Source: an uncultured Pseudodesulfovibrio sp.
GTDB lineage: Bacteria; Desulfobacterota; Desulfovibrionia; Desulfovibrionales; Desulfovibrionaceae
Assembly: GCF_963662885.1 (NCBI RefSeq)
Contig: NZ_OY760059.1
Span: 1-64,000, forward strand
Length of the DNA stretch: 64,000 nucleotides
Direction of reading: 5' to 3'
Shown piece after piece: positions 1 to 8,430 of this stretch. The notes under the pieces were generated by a model. That model saw only the letters and a program-made list of their open reading frames with translations, was not told where the DNA came from and made no database searches. Each line of letters opens with the position of its first letter. Position 1 is the first letter of the stretch. The translations under genes were made by a program, and so were the position numbers.

Positions 1-1691
1 GCGTCGGCAAAGACCTTGTCCAGGTCATCGTAGTGGATAGCGTTGCCGACCTCGGTCTCGGTGAACTCGTCCTGATGAACATAGGTCACGTTGACGCCAA
101 CGTGTGGCGAGATGATCCAGTATTCTGCGGGCTGCCAGTTATAGGTGGCCAGCAGCTCGTTGTGGGTCAGCCAGGAAAAATAGTGGGCCCTGGCCATTTG
201 GTTCACGCCCGCGTAGCGCTCCATATTGTGCTCGGCATAGGTCGTCGACAGGGTATCGGTAAGAATTAGATCTCCGATCCGGTAGCCGCCATAAAGACCG
301 AAGGTGTAGAGCTTCTGGTCCTCGTTGTTGTGCCCGTAGAAATTGGAACCGTTGAAATCGATGCGGCCTACACCGTAGCCGCCGAAGGCTCCGGCCAACC
401 ATTGGTCGCCGAACTTGCGGTCCAGACCGACCTCCAACCCGACCATGTTGGAATCATATCCCTCGCTGGTCGCCGAACCGGCCCGGTGCCCGAAGCTGTA
501 CACGGGCTCCACGTACAGTCCCCACAGCGGCTTTTCGACAGGGCCATCCAGCAGCCCCGCCATGGACGAGGAGGCGTCCGCCACCATGATCGGTCCTTCA
601 CGATTCTCGGCCGTGAGCATCTCATTCTGCGAATCCAGCATGGTCAGGGTACGGGACTGCGCCACCTCGGCAAAGCTCTGCACGCTCGCCATGGAGGCGT
701 TCATGGCCAGCGAGGAGGCGTCCGACGACGGCGTATAGGTCGTGGTGACCACCAGATTGCCACTGGCGACCTTGTCCGCGGTCACGGTGAAATCCGGGTT
801 GGCCGAGGCGATCACCGAGTCAGCGTCCCAGTCATAGGTATCGGCGTACATGACCGTGGACAGACCTTCGTAACCGCCCACAGGATCGATCAAGAGTGTG
901 CCTCCCATATAAGCTGTTCCGGTAGAAGTGTAGTTAAATTGGAGATATGAATGACCTGCAACGGAATGACTGACGGTAAAGGCCCCGACCCCCTGCCCCC
1001 AGGCAGGCAACATCAAACTTTCACCAGCGTACACGGCAAAGGTGCCGGTCCTATACATGGCCCCTTTTAAAAGGGTAAGCTGGCCACCAAGAATGAATGT
1101 CTGAGTGGCGGTAAGGTCCGTGTCTGCCGCCAGCATCACCTGCTTCCAAGTTTGTACAAAGGTCCACGATCCTTGCGCCGACAATGTAAGGTCTGAATTC
1201 ACGTTCAAGAGGGGGGCGCTTGATCCAGAAGGTACGCCTAAAACCACTCCTGTGACAGTCGACCCACTGTTGAAAAATACACTTGAAGATCCGTTCATCT
1301 CTAGGGCATAGCCAACACCGCCAGTGCTATTGGCTTCGACTCTTCCACTGGTGTAGAGATGGCCACGGTCGGACAGGATCACAGCATGGGCATCCCCGCC
1401 AACCTGCGTATCCGAGATGGTGTGTGTGCCGGCCTGGAGCGTTACAAGGCTATTGACAACGACCCCGTCTGTCTCATCGGACGCCAGGGTTGTGTCGGCG
1501 ATGAACGTTGTAGCCGCCTCCGTGTTCAGCGGCCAGGCCGACACCGCAAGGCACAACAGCAGGGTGCAGACACGCAGATACCGGCTGAAACCGGAGCATG
1601 CCGCCCGTTCCACCCATTTGCGCTCCCCGATTCCAAGACCCGGCGCAGCACTTTCCCCCAAGGCCTTAACATTCCCTTGTATCGCCAACAT
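1..1691 (-). CDS. Autotransporter-like outer-membrane protein, N-terminal 563 residues (3' end outside window)
   Basis: The reading frame is open on the minus strand from 1691 to the window edge, so the C-terminus is missing. I chose the ATG at 1691 because GGGGAG lies 9 bases upstream; an in-frame ATG at 1718 has a GGAG touching it, which is too close. The protein begins with a long, basic N-terminal extension followed by a hydrophobic stretch (CTLLLCLAVSAWPL, about residues 42-55), like an extended signal peptide. A Ser/Thr/Gly/Ala-rich repetitive passenger follows. From about residue 388 (PLWGLYVEPVYSFGHRAG onward) come alternating aromatic and glycine-rich strands typical of autotransporter beta-barrels. 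This suggests a type Va secreted protein anchored in the outer membrane. The passenger's role is unknown. The long AT-rich region upstream probably holds its promoter. Confidence 0.75.
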   Translation of the reverse strand, partial: MLAIQGNVKALGESAAPGLGIGERKWVERAACSGFSRYLRVCTLLLCLAVSAWPLNTEAATTFIADTTLASDETDGVVVNSLVTLQAGTHTISDTQVGGDAHAVILSDRGHLYTSGRVEANSTGGVGYALEMNGSSSVFFNSGSTVTGVVLGVPSGSSAPLLNVNSDLTLSAQGSWTFVQTWKQVMLAADTDLTATQTFILGGQLTLLKGAMYRTGTFAVYAGESLMLPAWGQGVGAFTVSHSVAGHSYLQFNYTSTGTAYMGGTLLIDPVGGYEGLSTVMYADTYDWDADSVIASANPDFTVTADKVASGNLVVTTTYTPSSDASSLAMNASMASVQSFAEVAQSRTLTMLDSQNEMLTAENREGPIMVADASSSMAGLLDGPVEKPLWGLYVEPVYSFGHRAGSATSEGYDSNMVGLEVGLDRKFGDQWLAGAFGGYGVGRIDFNGSNFYGHNNEDQKLYTFGLYGGYRIGDLILTDTLSTTYAEHNMERYAGVNQMARAHYFSWLTHNELLATYNWQPAEYWIISPHVGVNVTYVHQDEFTETEVGNAIHYDDLDKVFAD

Positions 1692-2021
1692 CGTCAGTAT
1701 CTCCCCTGTAAACGACATCTCCACAAGGGTTTAGCATAATCCCTTCTCCCTTCGTTTCAACTACTCCGTCTGGAATCGAATGGTCTATTGAGTCGACAAG
1801 AACACAATACCAACGAGCTAAAGACAAAAAATGTAAACAGTCGTTTGAAATTTACGAGTGTAAAGAAGCCGAATCTTGTCTATGTGCTTCTTAAGTTGAA
1901 AAAATGAACAGAAAAAAAGTGAAAAAAAATTGCTCAAAACGCAAAAAAACCTCTTAACGGAACTGAATATAGATTTATCGAAGGAAACCCAATCCGGTTA
2001 GCTCTTGGTGAGACCTATAAG
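1692..2021. other. AT-rich intergenic region upstream of the autotransporter-like gene
   Basis: There is no gene here. Positions 1795-1980 are far richer in A and T than the rest of the window, with several A-runs. This is the upstream region of the minus-strand autotransporter-like gene, so it presumably holds the promoter. I could not pick a convincing -35/-10 pair. Confidence 0.5.
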
Positions 2022-2049
2022 AAAACCCCGGTTCGAGGTGAGCCGGGGG
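2022..2049 (-). terminator. Intrinsic terminator of rsmG
   Basis: Read on the minus strand, CCCCGG (2048-2043) pairs with CCGGGG (2031-2026) and is followed by TTTT. It lies about 40 bases after the rsmG stop codon. Confidence 0.7.
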
Positions 2050-2090
2050 TCATGTATGGCGTTCTGTTGCGCCGGTCGAATCGTCCTGAT

Positions 2091-2768
2091 TTATTGGGCC
2101 GAAAACGACCAGAAATACCGCTCGCCACCGGCCGCGGGGTAGGAGGCCACGTCGCCGAGCCCCCAGCCATCGGGAACTGCCGATTCATCCGGCGGCGGAT
2201 CGTTGGCCAGGATGATGGCAATGCCGTTCCGGTCCGGCCCCTTGCGGAGCATGGGGTGAATGAAATCCAGAAGTTTCTGCCACGGCATGAAAGCGCGGCT
2301 GAGGATGAGGTCGGCCGTGGCCTGGTGGCCGGACCGGGACAGACGGTCCAGGGCGTCCTCGGCCTTGCCCAGAAAGACGCTGGTCGCGGGTAGCTTGAGG
2401 CGGCCCAGTGCGCTTTTCATGAACGTGGACCGTTTCTCGCGCACCTCCACCAGCCAATAGTCGCCTTCCCGCCAGAGCACGCGCAGAGGGATGCCCGGCA
2501 ATCCGGCCCCGGCCCCGAAATCGAGACACAATGGACGTTCGGGCAGGTTCAGCCCGCTCACAAAGTCTGCCAGGAACAGGGAGTCGACCACCAGCCTGTC
2601 GAATACGGTCCGCCAATCGGACGGGCCGACCAGGTTCATCTTTTTGTTCCACTTGATAAGCTGGTCCAGGTACACGGCCAACAGCTCGGCCTGTTCCGGC
2701 TCCACGGGACGGCCCAGCTTGCGGGCCGCGGCCAGCACGGCCTCTGCATTGGGTTGGGTATGGGACAT
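2091..2768 (-). CDS. rsmG: 16S rRNA (guanine-N7)-methyltransferase RsmG (GidB)
   Basis: RsmG uses S-adenosylmethionine to methylate N7 of G527 in 16S rRNA. The 225-residue protein has the family layout: an N-terminal helical part (YLDQLIKWNKKMNLVGP), then the SAM-binding glycine loop DFGAGAGLPGIPL, and later the segment ADLILSRAFMPWQKLLDF. I used the ATG at 2768. A TTG at 2795 would add nine residues; neither start has a strong ribosome site. A 9-bp GC hairpin (AAGGCCGCC and its complement, 2820-2845) lies in the 5' leader. The gene is monocistronic, between a terminator and the region downstream of topA. Loss of RsmG gives low-level streptomycin resistance in other bacteria. Confidence 0.93.
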   Translation of the reverse strand: MSHTQPNAEAVLAAARKLGRPVEPEQAELLAVYLDQLIKWNKKMNLVGPSDWRTVFDRLVVDSLFLADFVSGLNLPERPLCLDFGAGAGLPGIPLRVLWREGDYWLVEVREKRSTFMKSALGRLKLPATSVFLGKAEDALDRLSRSGHQATADLILSRAFMPWQKLLDFIHPMLRKGPDRNGIAIILANDPPPDESAVPDGWGLGDVASYPAAGGERYFWSFSAQ

Positions 2769-3181
2769 GGGCAGGAAATACGTTGTTTCCGCCAAACAAT
2801 CCAGCCCCGCACAACCAGGAAGGCCGCCCGGGTGCAGGCGGCCTTCTTGGGGAGGATGTAGGTGTGACGTCCGGACGGCAATGGCAGGCCGCCCATGGTA
2901 GAGGATGTCTCATGCGCCGGGGCCGGTCATGCCCCTTACGCACCTCCCTTCTACACGCCGCCGCAACCAAAAACATTGACCTAGATCAACACCGCAACTT
3001 TTTCCCACAAAAAAGGGAGAAAGACTCCCTTCCGAATAGCGCCTGGGCGCGCAACACCACAGCATCCAAATTTTCTTTGCCCCCCCTCTTAGGGAGCGAT
3101 TCGGTTGGCAACGCCAACCGACAGCGGCTCTCTCTTCAGCCGCCAGACCGCCCTCGGAATAGGCTTTCGAGAGTGGGTCAG
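2769..3181. other. Intergenic region between rsmG and topA
   Basis: No convincing gene. It contains the 9-bp stem at 2820-2845 in the rsmG leader. Open frames here overlap the rsmG start or are short and arginine-rich, as expected by chance in GC-rich DNA. Confidence 0.5.
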
Positions 3182-3262
3182 CTGTGCATTTTCTTCCTGG
3201 GGGCTTTCACCGCAGCGTAGCCGTCTACGTGAGGATGAAAGCCCCCTGGAAAAAATGTGCAG
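3182..3262. repeat. Long nested hairpin behind topA
   Basis: The left arm 3182-3209 and right arm 3236-3262 are near-perfect reverse complements (core GGGGGCTTTCA/TGAAAGCCCCC, ends TGTGCA/TGCACA). Inside the loop a second stem, CGTAG (3216-3220) with CTACG (3225-3229), gives a nested structure. It begins about 20 bases downstream of the topA stop codon. It may act as a terminator or mRNA-stabilising structure, but it lacks a simple T-run. Confidence 0.7.
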
Positions 3263-3283
3263 ATGGCCCGCTATCGGAAGCCG

Positions 3284-5704
3284 CTACTCTTCTGCGCCGT
3301 CCAAAGGACGAGTATAGTCGCATCCCTTTTTGGGGCAGGCAATATGCTCACCCTTGTCCTTGGTGCTTTTGCGCACCAGGATGGGATGGTCGCACTTGGG
3401 GCAGGGCTCGTTGATGGGCCAGTTCCAGACCGCGTAGTCGCACTTGGGGTACTCGGAGCAGGAGTAGAAGATCTTGCCCCGGCGCGAGGATTTCTCGACC
3501 AGCTCGCCGTTGCAGCCCTCGCGCGGGCAGGGAACTCCGGTGGAGTACGGCGCGGCATAGGTGCAGTCCGGATAGTTGGAGCAGGCTATGAACCGGGAGC
3601 CGGTGCGCGCCTTCTTGAGCAGCAACTCGCCGCCGCAGTCCGGGCAGGTGCCGACCACCTGGGGTTTTTCCGACTCCACGACCTGGATGTTGCCATTCTC
3701 GTCGCGGGTAAAATTGACGATGGACTTGCAGTCCGGATAGCCGGTGCAGCCCAGGAACTCGCCGCGCCGGGACTGCTTGATGGCCATGGGGCGGCCGCAT
3801 TTCTCGCAGAGCACGCCGGTGTCTTCGGGCTTTTCGCGCTCCACCACCTGGATGTTGCCGTGCTCGTCGCGGGTGAAGTTCTTGATGGTCCGGCAGGCCG
3901 GGAACCCGGTGCAGCCCAGGAACTCGCCGGTCTTGCCGAATTTCACAGCCATGGGCTTGCCGCAGTTCTCGCACATGATGTCCGTGACCTGCTGGGAGCG
4001 GCCCATCTCGGTACGCGCCTTTTCCAGGGTGGGATAGAAATCGCCGCCAAAGTCCTTGAGCAGCTCCTCCCAGTTCTTCTTGCCGTCGGCCACGTCGTCG
4101 AGGAGCCCTTCCATCTGGGCGGTGAAGCCCACGTCCATCAGGGCCTGGAAGTGCTCGGAAAGCTGGTCGGACACGGTAAACCCGAGTTCGGTGGGAACAA
4201 AACGCTTTTCCTCGAGCTTGGCGTACTCGCGGTCGATCAGGGTGGAGATGATGGCCGCGTACGTGGACGGACGACCGATGCCCAGTTCCTCCAGGGTCTT
4301 GACCAGGGAGGCTTCCGAGTAACGAGGCGGCGGCTGGGTGAACTTCTGTTCCTTTTTCAGCTCGTTGAGCTGCAGCACGTCGCCTTCGTGCAGCTTGGGC
4401 AATTCCACGTCGTCTTCGGACTTGGCCTTGTCCATGGCGGCCAGAAAACCGGCGAAGAGCAACCGCTCGCCCTTGGCGCGCCACACGGTCTGCGGGGCGT
4501 TGACCAGCACGGTGGTGTCCCAGAAGGTGGCCGCGGCCATCTGCGAGGCAACGAACCGCTGCCAGACGAGACGGTAGAGCTTGTACTGCTCACCGGGCAA
4601 AAAGCTCTTCACGCTCTCGGGCGTGATGGTCACGTCGACGGGCCGGATGGCTTCGTGCGCGTCCTGAGCGCCGCCCTTGGTCTTGAAATTACGGGTCTTG
4701 GACGGATAGAAATCGTCACCGTACTTTTCCAGGATCAGCTCCTTGGCCGCTTCCTGAGCCTCCTTGGCGATACGCACGGAGTCGGTACGCATGTAGGTGA
4801 TCAACGCCGTGGTGCCGCGCTTGCCCAGCTCAACACCCTCGTAGAGACGCTGGGCGATGGACATGGTCCGCTTGGCAGAGTAGCCCATGCGCCGGTTGGC
4901 GTCCTGCTGCAGCGTAGAGGTAATGTACGGCGGCAGGGGCTGGCGCTTGCGCTGCTTCTCCTGCACGGAATCGACCGTGAACTGGCCGTTCTCCAGCTGC
5001 TCCTGCAGAGATTCGGCCTGCTCCGCGTTGGAAATGTGGTTCTGGCCCGGTTTGACCGCCTTGCCCTCCAGCTTGTGCAGGTCCATCCAGAACGGCGGCG
5101 GGTTGCCACCTTCCAGGAGCACCTTGAACGGCCAGTACTCGTCGGCCCTGAATGCGCGGCGTTCCTTTTCGCGCTCGACCAGGATCTTGAGCGCCACGGA
5201 CTGAACGCGCCCGGCCGAGATGCCGCGCTTGACGTTCTTCCACAGGATCGGGGAAATCTTGTAGCCCACCAGCCGGTCGAGGATGCGCCGCGCCTGCTGG
5301 GAGTCGAACAGGTTCTCGTTGAGGTCCTGGGCGTGCTCGAGCGCGTCCTTGACCGCACGGGACGTGATTTCGTTGAACTGGATGCGCCGGATGTTGTCGT
5401 TGACCGGCTTGAGCAGTTCGGCAACATGCCAGGCAATGGCCTCACCCTCGCGGTCGGGGTCGGGCGCGAGATAGACGGTGTCCGCCTTCTTGGCCGCAGC
5501 CTTCAGACGCTTCACGACGTCCTCTTTGCCCTGGATGATCTCGTAGTGGGGAGCGAAGTTGTTCTCCTCGTCCACGCCCAGATCACGGGTAGGCAGGTCA
5601 CGCACGTGGCCCACCGAGGCATCGACCATGTAGTCCTTTCCCAGGAACTTGGAGATGGTCTTCACCTTGGCAGGGGACTCAACGATGATCAGGTCTTTCG
5701 GCAT
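3284..5704 (-). CDS. topA: DNA topoisomerase I (type IA) with five C-terminal zinc ribbons
   Basis: This enzyme relaxes negative supercoils through a transient 5'-phosphotyrosine link. The 806-residue protein starts with the Toprim domain (IVESPAK at 7-13, DPDREGE at 82-88). The catalytic tyrosine is Y304 in ITYMRTDS. Five Cys4-type ribbons follow the catalytic core, beginning CENCGKPMAV, CEKCGRPMAI, CPDCGGELLL, CPREGCNGEL and CPKCDHPILV. E. coli TopA has three tetracysteine motifs followed by divergent ribbon-like domains, so five recognisable ribbons is a generous set. The ATG at 5704 is the natural start because the family begins close to the Toprim strand. A long imperfect palindrome lies just upstream (5720-5778). 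The gene appears monocistronic and is followed by the nested hairpin at 3182-3262. Confidence 0.97.
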   Translation of the reverse strand: MPKDLIIVESPAKVKTISKFLGKDYMVDASVGHVRDLPTRDLGVDEENNFAPHYEIIQGKEDVVKRLKAAAKKADTVYLAPDPDREGEAIAWHVAELLKPVNDNIRRIQFNEITSRAVKDALEHAQDLNENLFDSQQARRILDRLVGYKISPILWKNVKRGISAGRVQSVALKILVEREKERRAFRADEYWPFKVLLEGGNPPPFWMDLHKLEGKAVKPGQNHISNAEQAESLQEQLENGQFTVDSVQEKQRKRQPLPPYITSTLQQDANRRMGYSAKRTMSIAQRLYEGVELGKRGTTALITYMRTDSVRIAKEAQEAAKELILEKYGDDFYPSKTRNFKTKGGAQDAHEAIRPVDVTITPESVKSFLPGEQYKLYRLVWQRFVASQMAAATFWDTTVLVNAPQTVWRAKGERLLFAGFLAAMDKAKSEDDVELPKLHEGDVLQLNELKKEQKFTQPPPRYSEASLVKTLEELGIGRPSTYAAIISTLIDREYAKLEEKRFVPTELGFTVSDQLSEHFQALMDVGFTAQMEGLLDDVADGKKNWEELLKDFGGDFYPTLEKARTEMGRSQQVTDIMCENCGKPMAVKFGKTGEFLGCTGFPACRTIKNFTRDEHGNIQVVEREKPEDTGVLCEKCGRPMAIKQSRRGEFLGCTGYPDCKSIVNFTRDENGNIQVVESEKPQVVGTCPDCGGELLLKKARTGSRFIACSNYPDCTYAAPYSTGVPCPREGCNGELVEKSSRRGKIFYSCSEYPKCDYAVWNWPINEPCPKCDHPILVRKSTKDKGEHIACPKKGCDYTRPLDGAEE

Positions 5705-5719
5705 GTTACGGCTCTCTTA

Positions 5720-5778
5720 TCAGGCTGTTGAAAAACGCGCGATTGCGCTCCTGCACTCGCGCATTCTTCAACAGGCTG
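5720..5778. repeat. Imperfect palindrome in the topA upstream region
   Basis: The arms TCAGGCTGTTGAAAAACGCG (from 5720) and its partner ending CTTCAACAGGCTGA (5778) pair over more than 20 positions with a few mismatches around a short CTCCT loop. It lies 16 bases before the topA start. It resembles a solitary REP-like or miniature element and could also affect topA transcription. Confidence 0.65.
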
Positions 5779-6094
5779 AAGATGGTATCCGGCCTGCCTT
5801 GCTGGTTGCGGGGCTCCGGCACATCCAGAACCCGTTCCCGACAGACTGAGGGGCGTCTATGCCCACTTTTGCTCCAGCTCGTCAAGCCTCTATATATAGA
5901 TAATGGGTGAAATACATCTTTTTTCCTCTTTCCCCACCCCTTGGCACAACCTCTTTTTGCACAGAACCCGGTCCTGTTTGTGACCCATTCTTCATCGGCA
6001 GGCCACATTCCGTCACCCGTTCGTCAGGCTTCCGACGAAAGCGGGCGGTATGTTCAGCGAACTCTACAACCCGTCTGCATTCTAGGAGAAACAC
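5779..6094. other. Intergenic region between divergent topA and the HD-domain gene
   Basis: No gene was found. It must contain promoters for topA (minus) and the HD-domain gene (plus). A TA-rich stretch, CTCTATATATAGATA (5889-5903), is the only AT-rich spot. A ribosome site (AGGAG) ends the region just before 6095. Confidence 0.5.
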
Positions 6095-7225
6095 ATGTCT
6101 TCCGAACATTTGAATCGTCGTGATTTTTTGAGAATAGGAGCCCTGGCCGGTGCGGCCGTCGCGGTCACCGCCCTGCCTCTTCGCGCTCAGGCCGCGCCGA
6201 CCACGATCACCCTTGACGAGTGTATGTCCATGACGCCCCAGGCCATGGCCGACGCCTCGGGCCCGGTGTCCGCTTCCTGGCAGTCCATCCTTCAGTCCGC
6301 AGGCCAGATCCGCAATCCCACCCTGCGCGCCAAGGTCCTGGCCGTGCTCGACAACCCCGCGCCCACCGTGACCAAATCCATCGGTGCCAGCGAGAAAAAA
6401 GCCATCTACAAGGAACTGTCCTCCAAGGAGCTCATCAAGGACGTTTCCGAAGCCGATTTTCTGCCGCCCGCTTCCGGAGCGACCACCGCGGCCCAGCCCT
6501 TCTGGTCCGCGCCGGGTTCCGGCTACGGCAGCCACCACGCCTATCCCGGCGGACTGTGCACCCATACCGGCCTGAACACCCGCGTGTCCCTGGCCCTGTA
6601 CGACGGCTACCGCGAGGTCTACGACTACATGCTCGACCGCGACGTGGTCATCGCCGCCCAGCTGCTGCACGACCTGCACAAGCCGTGGGTCTTCCAGTGG
6701 GCCGCCGACGGCGAGTCCCGCACCGAGCGTACCCTGGCCGGAACCGGTGAGCACCACCCCCTGGGCGTGGCCGAATCCATCGCCCGCAAGATGCCCGCCG
6801 AGGTCATCGTGGCCCAGGCCTGCGCCCACAACCATCCGCGCACCGACAAGGACGAGGCCCAGGTCGTGGGCTGGCTGACCGCCGCCTCCATCATCGCGGG
6901 CGTCGATCCCGTGCAGTACGGTCTGCTCGCCGAGGGCGGCAAGACCCTGCCCCTGCCCCGCCGCCAGGAAGGATTCGTCACCCACCTCGGCGACCACGAC
7001 TGGGTCCTGACCGTTCCCGCCAACCAGTGGGTGCTGCCGGTCCTGGAGAAGGTTGCCGTGCGCGACTACAAGATCTCCCAGTCCGACCTCAAGGCCAAGC
7101 CGTTCAAGCAGTTCCGCAACTACGTCTACTCCCAGGGCACCATCATGGGCCTGTACGAGACCTACGCCGCCAAGGGCGAAGACGAACTCGTCCGCACCAT
7201 CCACACCATCATCACCCCCGCCTAA
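6095..7225 (+). CDS. Tat-exported HD-domain phosphohydrolase-like protein
   Basis: The 376-residue protein starts with a twin-arginine signal (NRRDFLRIGALAG, then a hydrophobic run ending ALPLRAQAA). It should therefore be folded in the cytoplasm, possibly with a metal, and exported to the periplasm. The mature part carries HD-type histidines: SHHAYPGGLCTHTGLNTRVS, then LLHDLHKPW, then EHHPLGVAESIA and CAHNHP. These resemble the metal-binding residues of HD phosphohydrolases, which normally act in the cytoplasm on nucleotides or phosphate esters. The substrate here is unknown. The start has a good AGGAG site 7 bases upstream. It is followed by a palindromic repeat that may end its transcript. 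Export of an HD-fold enzyme is unusual. Confidence 0.7.
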   Translation: MSSEHLNRRDFLRIGALAGAAVAVTALPLRAQAAPTTITLDECMSMTPQAMADASGPVSASWQSILQSAGQIRNPTLRAKVLAVLDNPAPTVTKSIGASEKKAIYKELSSKELIKDVSEADFLPPASGATTAAQPFWSAPGSGYGSHHAYPGGLCTHTGLNTRVSLALYDGYREVYDYMLDRDVVIAAQLLHDLHKPWVFQWAADGESRTERTLAGTGEHHPLGVAESIARKMPAEVIVAQACAHNHPRTDKDEAQVVGWLTAASIIAGVDPVQYGLLAEGGKTLPLPRRQEGFVTHLGDHDWVLTVPANQWVLPVLEKVAVRDYKISQSDLKAKPFKQFRNYVYSQGTIMGLYETYAAKGEDELVRTIHTIITPA

Positions 7226-7275
7226 GGGCGGTCGTACTCCACGCCGGGCCCGGATCGCCGCGCCCGGCGAGCTTG

Positions 7276-7340
7276 CCTCCGGCGGCCGGGGGAGGGGCGC
7301 AACCACTTTGAAAAGGGTTGCTTCCCACCTTCCCCCGGCC
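7276..7340. repeat. GC-rich palindromic intergenic repeat, copy 1
   Basis: The left arm GGCCGGGGGAGGGG (7284-7297) pairs with a C-rich right arm ending CTTCCCCCGGCC (7340), with CAACC/GGTTG inside and the loop ACTTTGAAAAG. The same design occurs at 60932-60993. A 22-bp half (7276-7297) is repeated in reverse at 25574-25595. It lies behind the HD-domain gene and may terminate its transcript. Confidence 0.75.
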
Positions 7341-7703
7341 CCCATCCCCACCGTTTGCCAAAACATTTCAGTGCTGCTTCGCGCATGTGCCGGGGCGGTG
7401 GTTCGTCCTTTGAATGGAAAAATTCAAGGGCGAATCGATCCGTTGGGCGAACGAGATACACTAGAGAAAATCTAGACTTAACTTTGCGGCAATATTGCCA
7501 AATTCCAATCGGTTACAGTTCCGGTAAAATTTCGGGTGGTTAGGGTGCGCATAATCATGGTATAAGCGGCTACGCGACGTACGGAAGCGAAAAATCATCA
7601 TTAATTAATTAAACTAATTGAAAATCCGACCGATAAGAGCCATTGGGACATCAGGACCGGATTTTTCGGACCGGGTGAACCGGCTCCGACCAACGGAACA
7701 GTC
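7341..7703 (+). promoter_or_regulatory. Upstream region of the yggS-motility cluster
   Basis: This 363-base stretch has no convincing gene. It contains the dyad at 7461-7475 and a perfect palindrome GGCAATATTGCC at 7488-7499. Its second half is AT-rich (for example TTAATTAATTAAACTAATTG at 7601-7620), as expected of a promoter and leader. I could not assign a sigma-54 or sigma-28 site with confidence. Confidence 0.5.
7461..7475. promoter_or_regulatory. Candidate operator CTAGA-N5-TCTAG, copy 1
   Basis: A perfect 5-5-5 dyad, CTAGA GAAAA TCTAG, lies about 230 bases before yggS. The only other copy with the same arms and spacing that I noticed is upstream of nrdJ (58591-58605). The binding protein is unknown. 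Confidence 0.5.
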
Positions 7704-8411
7704 ATGAGTCAAAGACAACAGGAATTGGCCGAGCGGGTGGCCGGAGTCAGGGAAGCGCTGGCCGAGGCCGCGAAACAGGCGGGACGTGCGCCCGAAGACG
7801 TGACCTTGGTGGCGGTGTCCAAGCTGCACCCCGCCTCGGATATCCGGGACCTGGCCGAGACAGGCCAGATGGAGTTCGGCGAGAACTACGTGCAGGAGGC
7901 CCTGTCCAAGCAGGAAGAGCTGGCCGGGCTGAACGTCAACTGGCATTTCATCGGCGGCCTGCAGTCCAACAAGGCCAAATACGTGGCCGGGAAGTTTGCC
8001 CTGGTGCACAGCGTGGACTCCTCCAAGCTGGCGCAGGCATTGCATAAAAAGGCGGCAAGCCTGGATACGGTCCAGGACATCCTGATTCAGGTGAACATTG
8101 CGGGAGAAACGCAAAAGTCCGGAATCACGGTGGAAAAACTGCCGGAACTGGCCGAGGCGGTCCGGGGTATGGAGGGGCTGCGGCTCGTCGGGTTGATGAC
8201 GCTGCCGCCGTTTTTCGACGATCCCGAGCGCGCCCGACCGGCATTCGCCCGGTTGCGGGAGTTGCGCGACGGGCTGGAAACGCGCCTGGGCATGGAGCTG
8301 CCGCACCTGTCCATGGGCATGACCGGAGACTTTGTCCCGGCCGTGCAGGAAGGCGCGACACTGGTGCGCATCGGCACACGGATTTTCGGGACGCGGCCGC
8401 CGCGCGGCTGA
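7704..8411 (+). CDS. yggS: YggS/PLPBP-family pyridoxal-phosphate-binding protein
   Basis: This family binds pyridoxal 5'-phosphate and helps maintain B6 and amino/keto-acid balance; no catalytic activity is firmly established. The 235-residue protein has the PLP lysine in VAVSK (K40), the motifs FGENYVQEAL and WHFIGGLQSNK, and the C-terminal phosphate-binding region LSMGMTGDFVPAVQEGATLVRIGTRIFG. These cover the whole family length. It is 19 bases from motA, so it could share a transcript with the motility genes; a functional link is not obvious. Confidence 0.92.
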   Translation: MSQRQQELAERVAGVREALAEAAKQAGRAPEDVTLVAVSKLHPASDIRDLAETGQMEFGENYVQEALSKQEELAGLNVNWHFIGGLQSNKAKYVAGKFALVHSVDSSKLAQALHKKAASLDTVQDILIQVNIAGETQKSGITVEKLPELAEAVRGMEGLRLVGLMTLPPFFDDPERARPAFARLRELRDGLETRLGMELPHLSMGMTGDFVPAVQEGATLVRIGTRIFGTRPPRG

Positions 8412-8430
8412 GAACCTAAGCGGAGACAGC

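Noticed and set aside
3257..5731. An 824-codon open frame on the plus strand
   Set aside because: It is the mirror of topA in GC-rich DNA, has no recognisable motif, and topA is certain.
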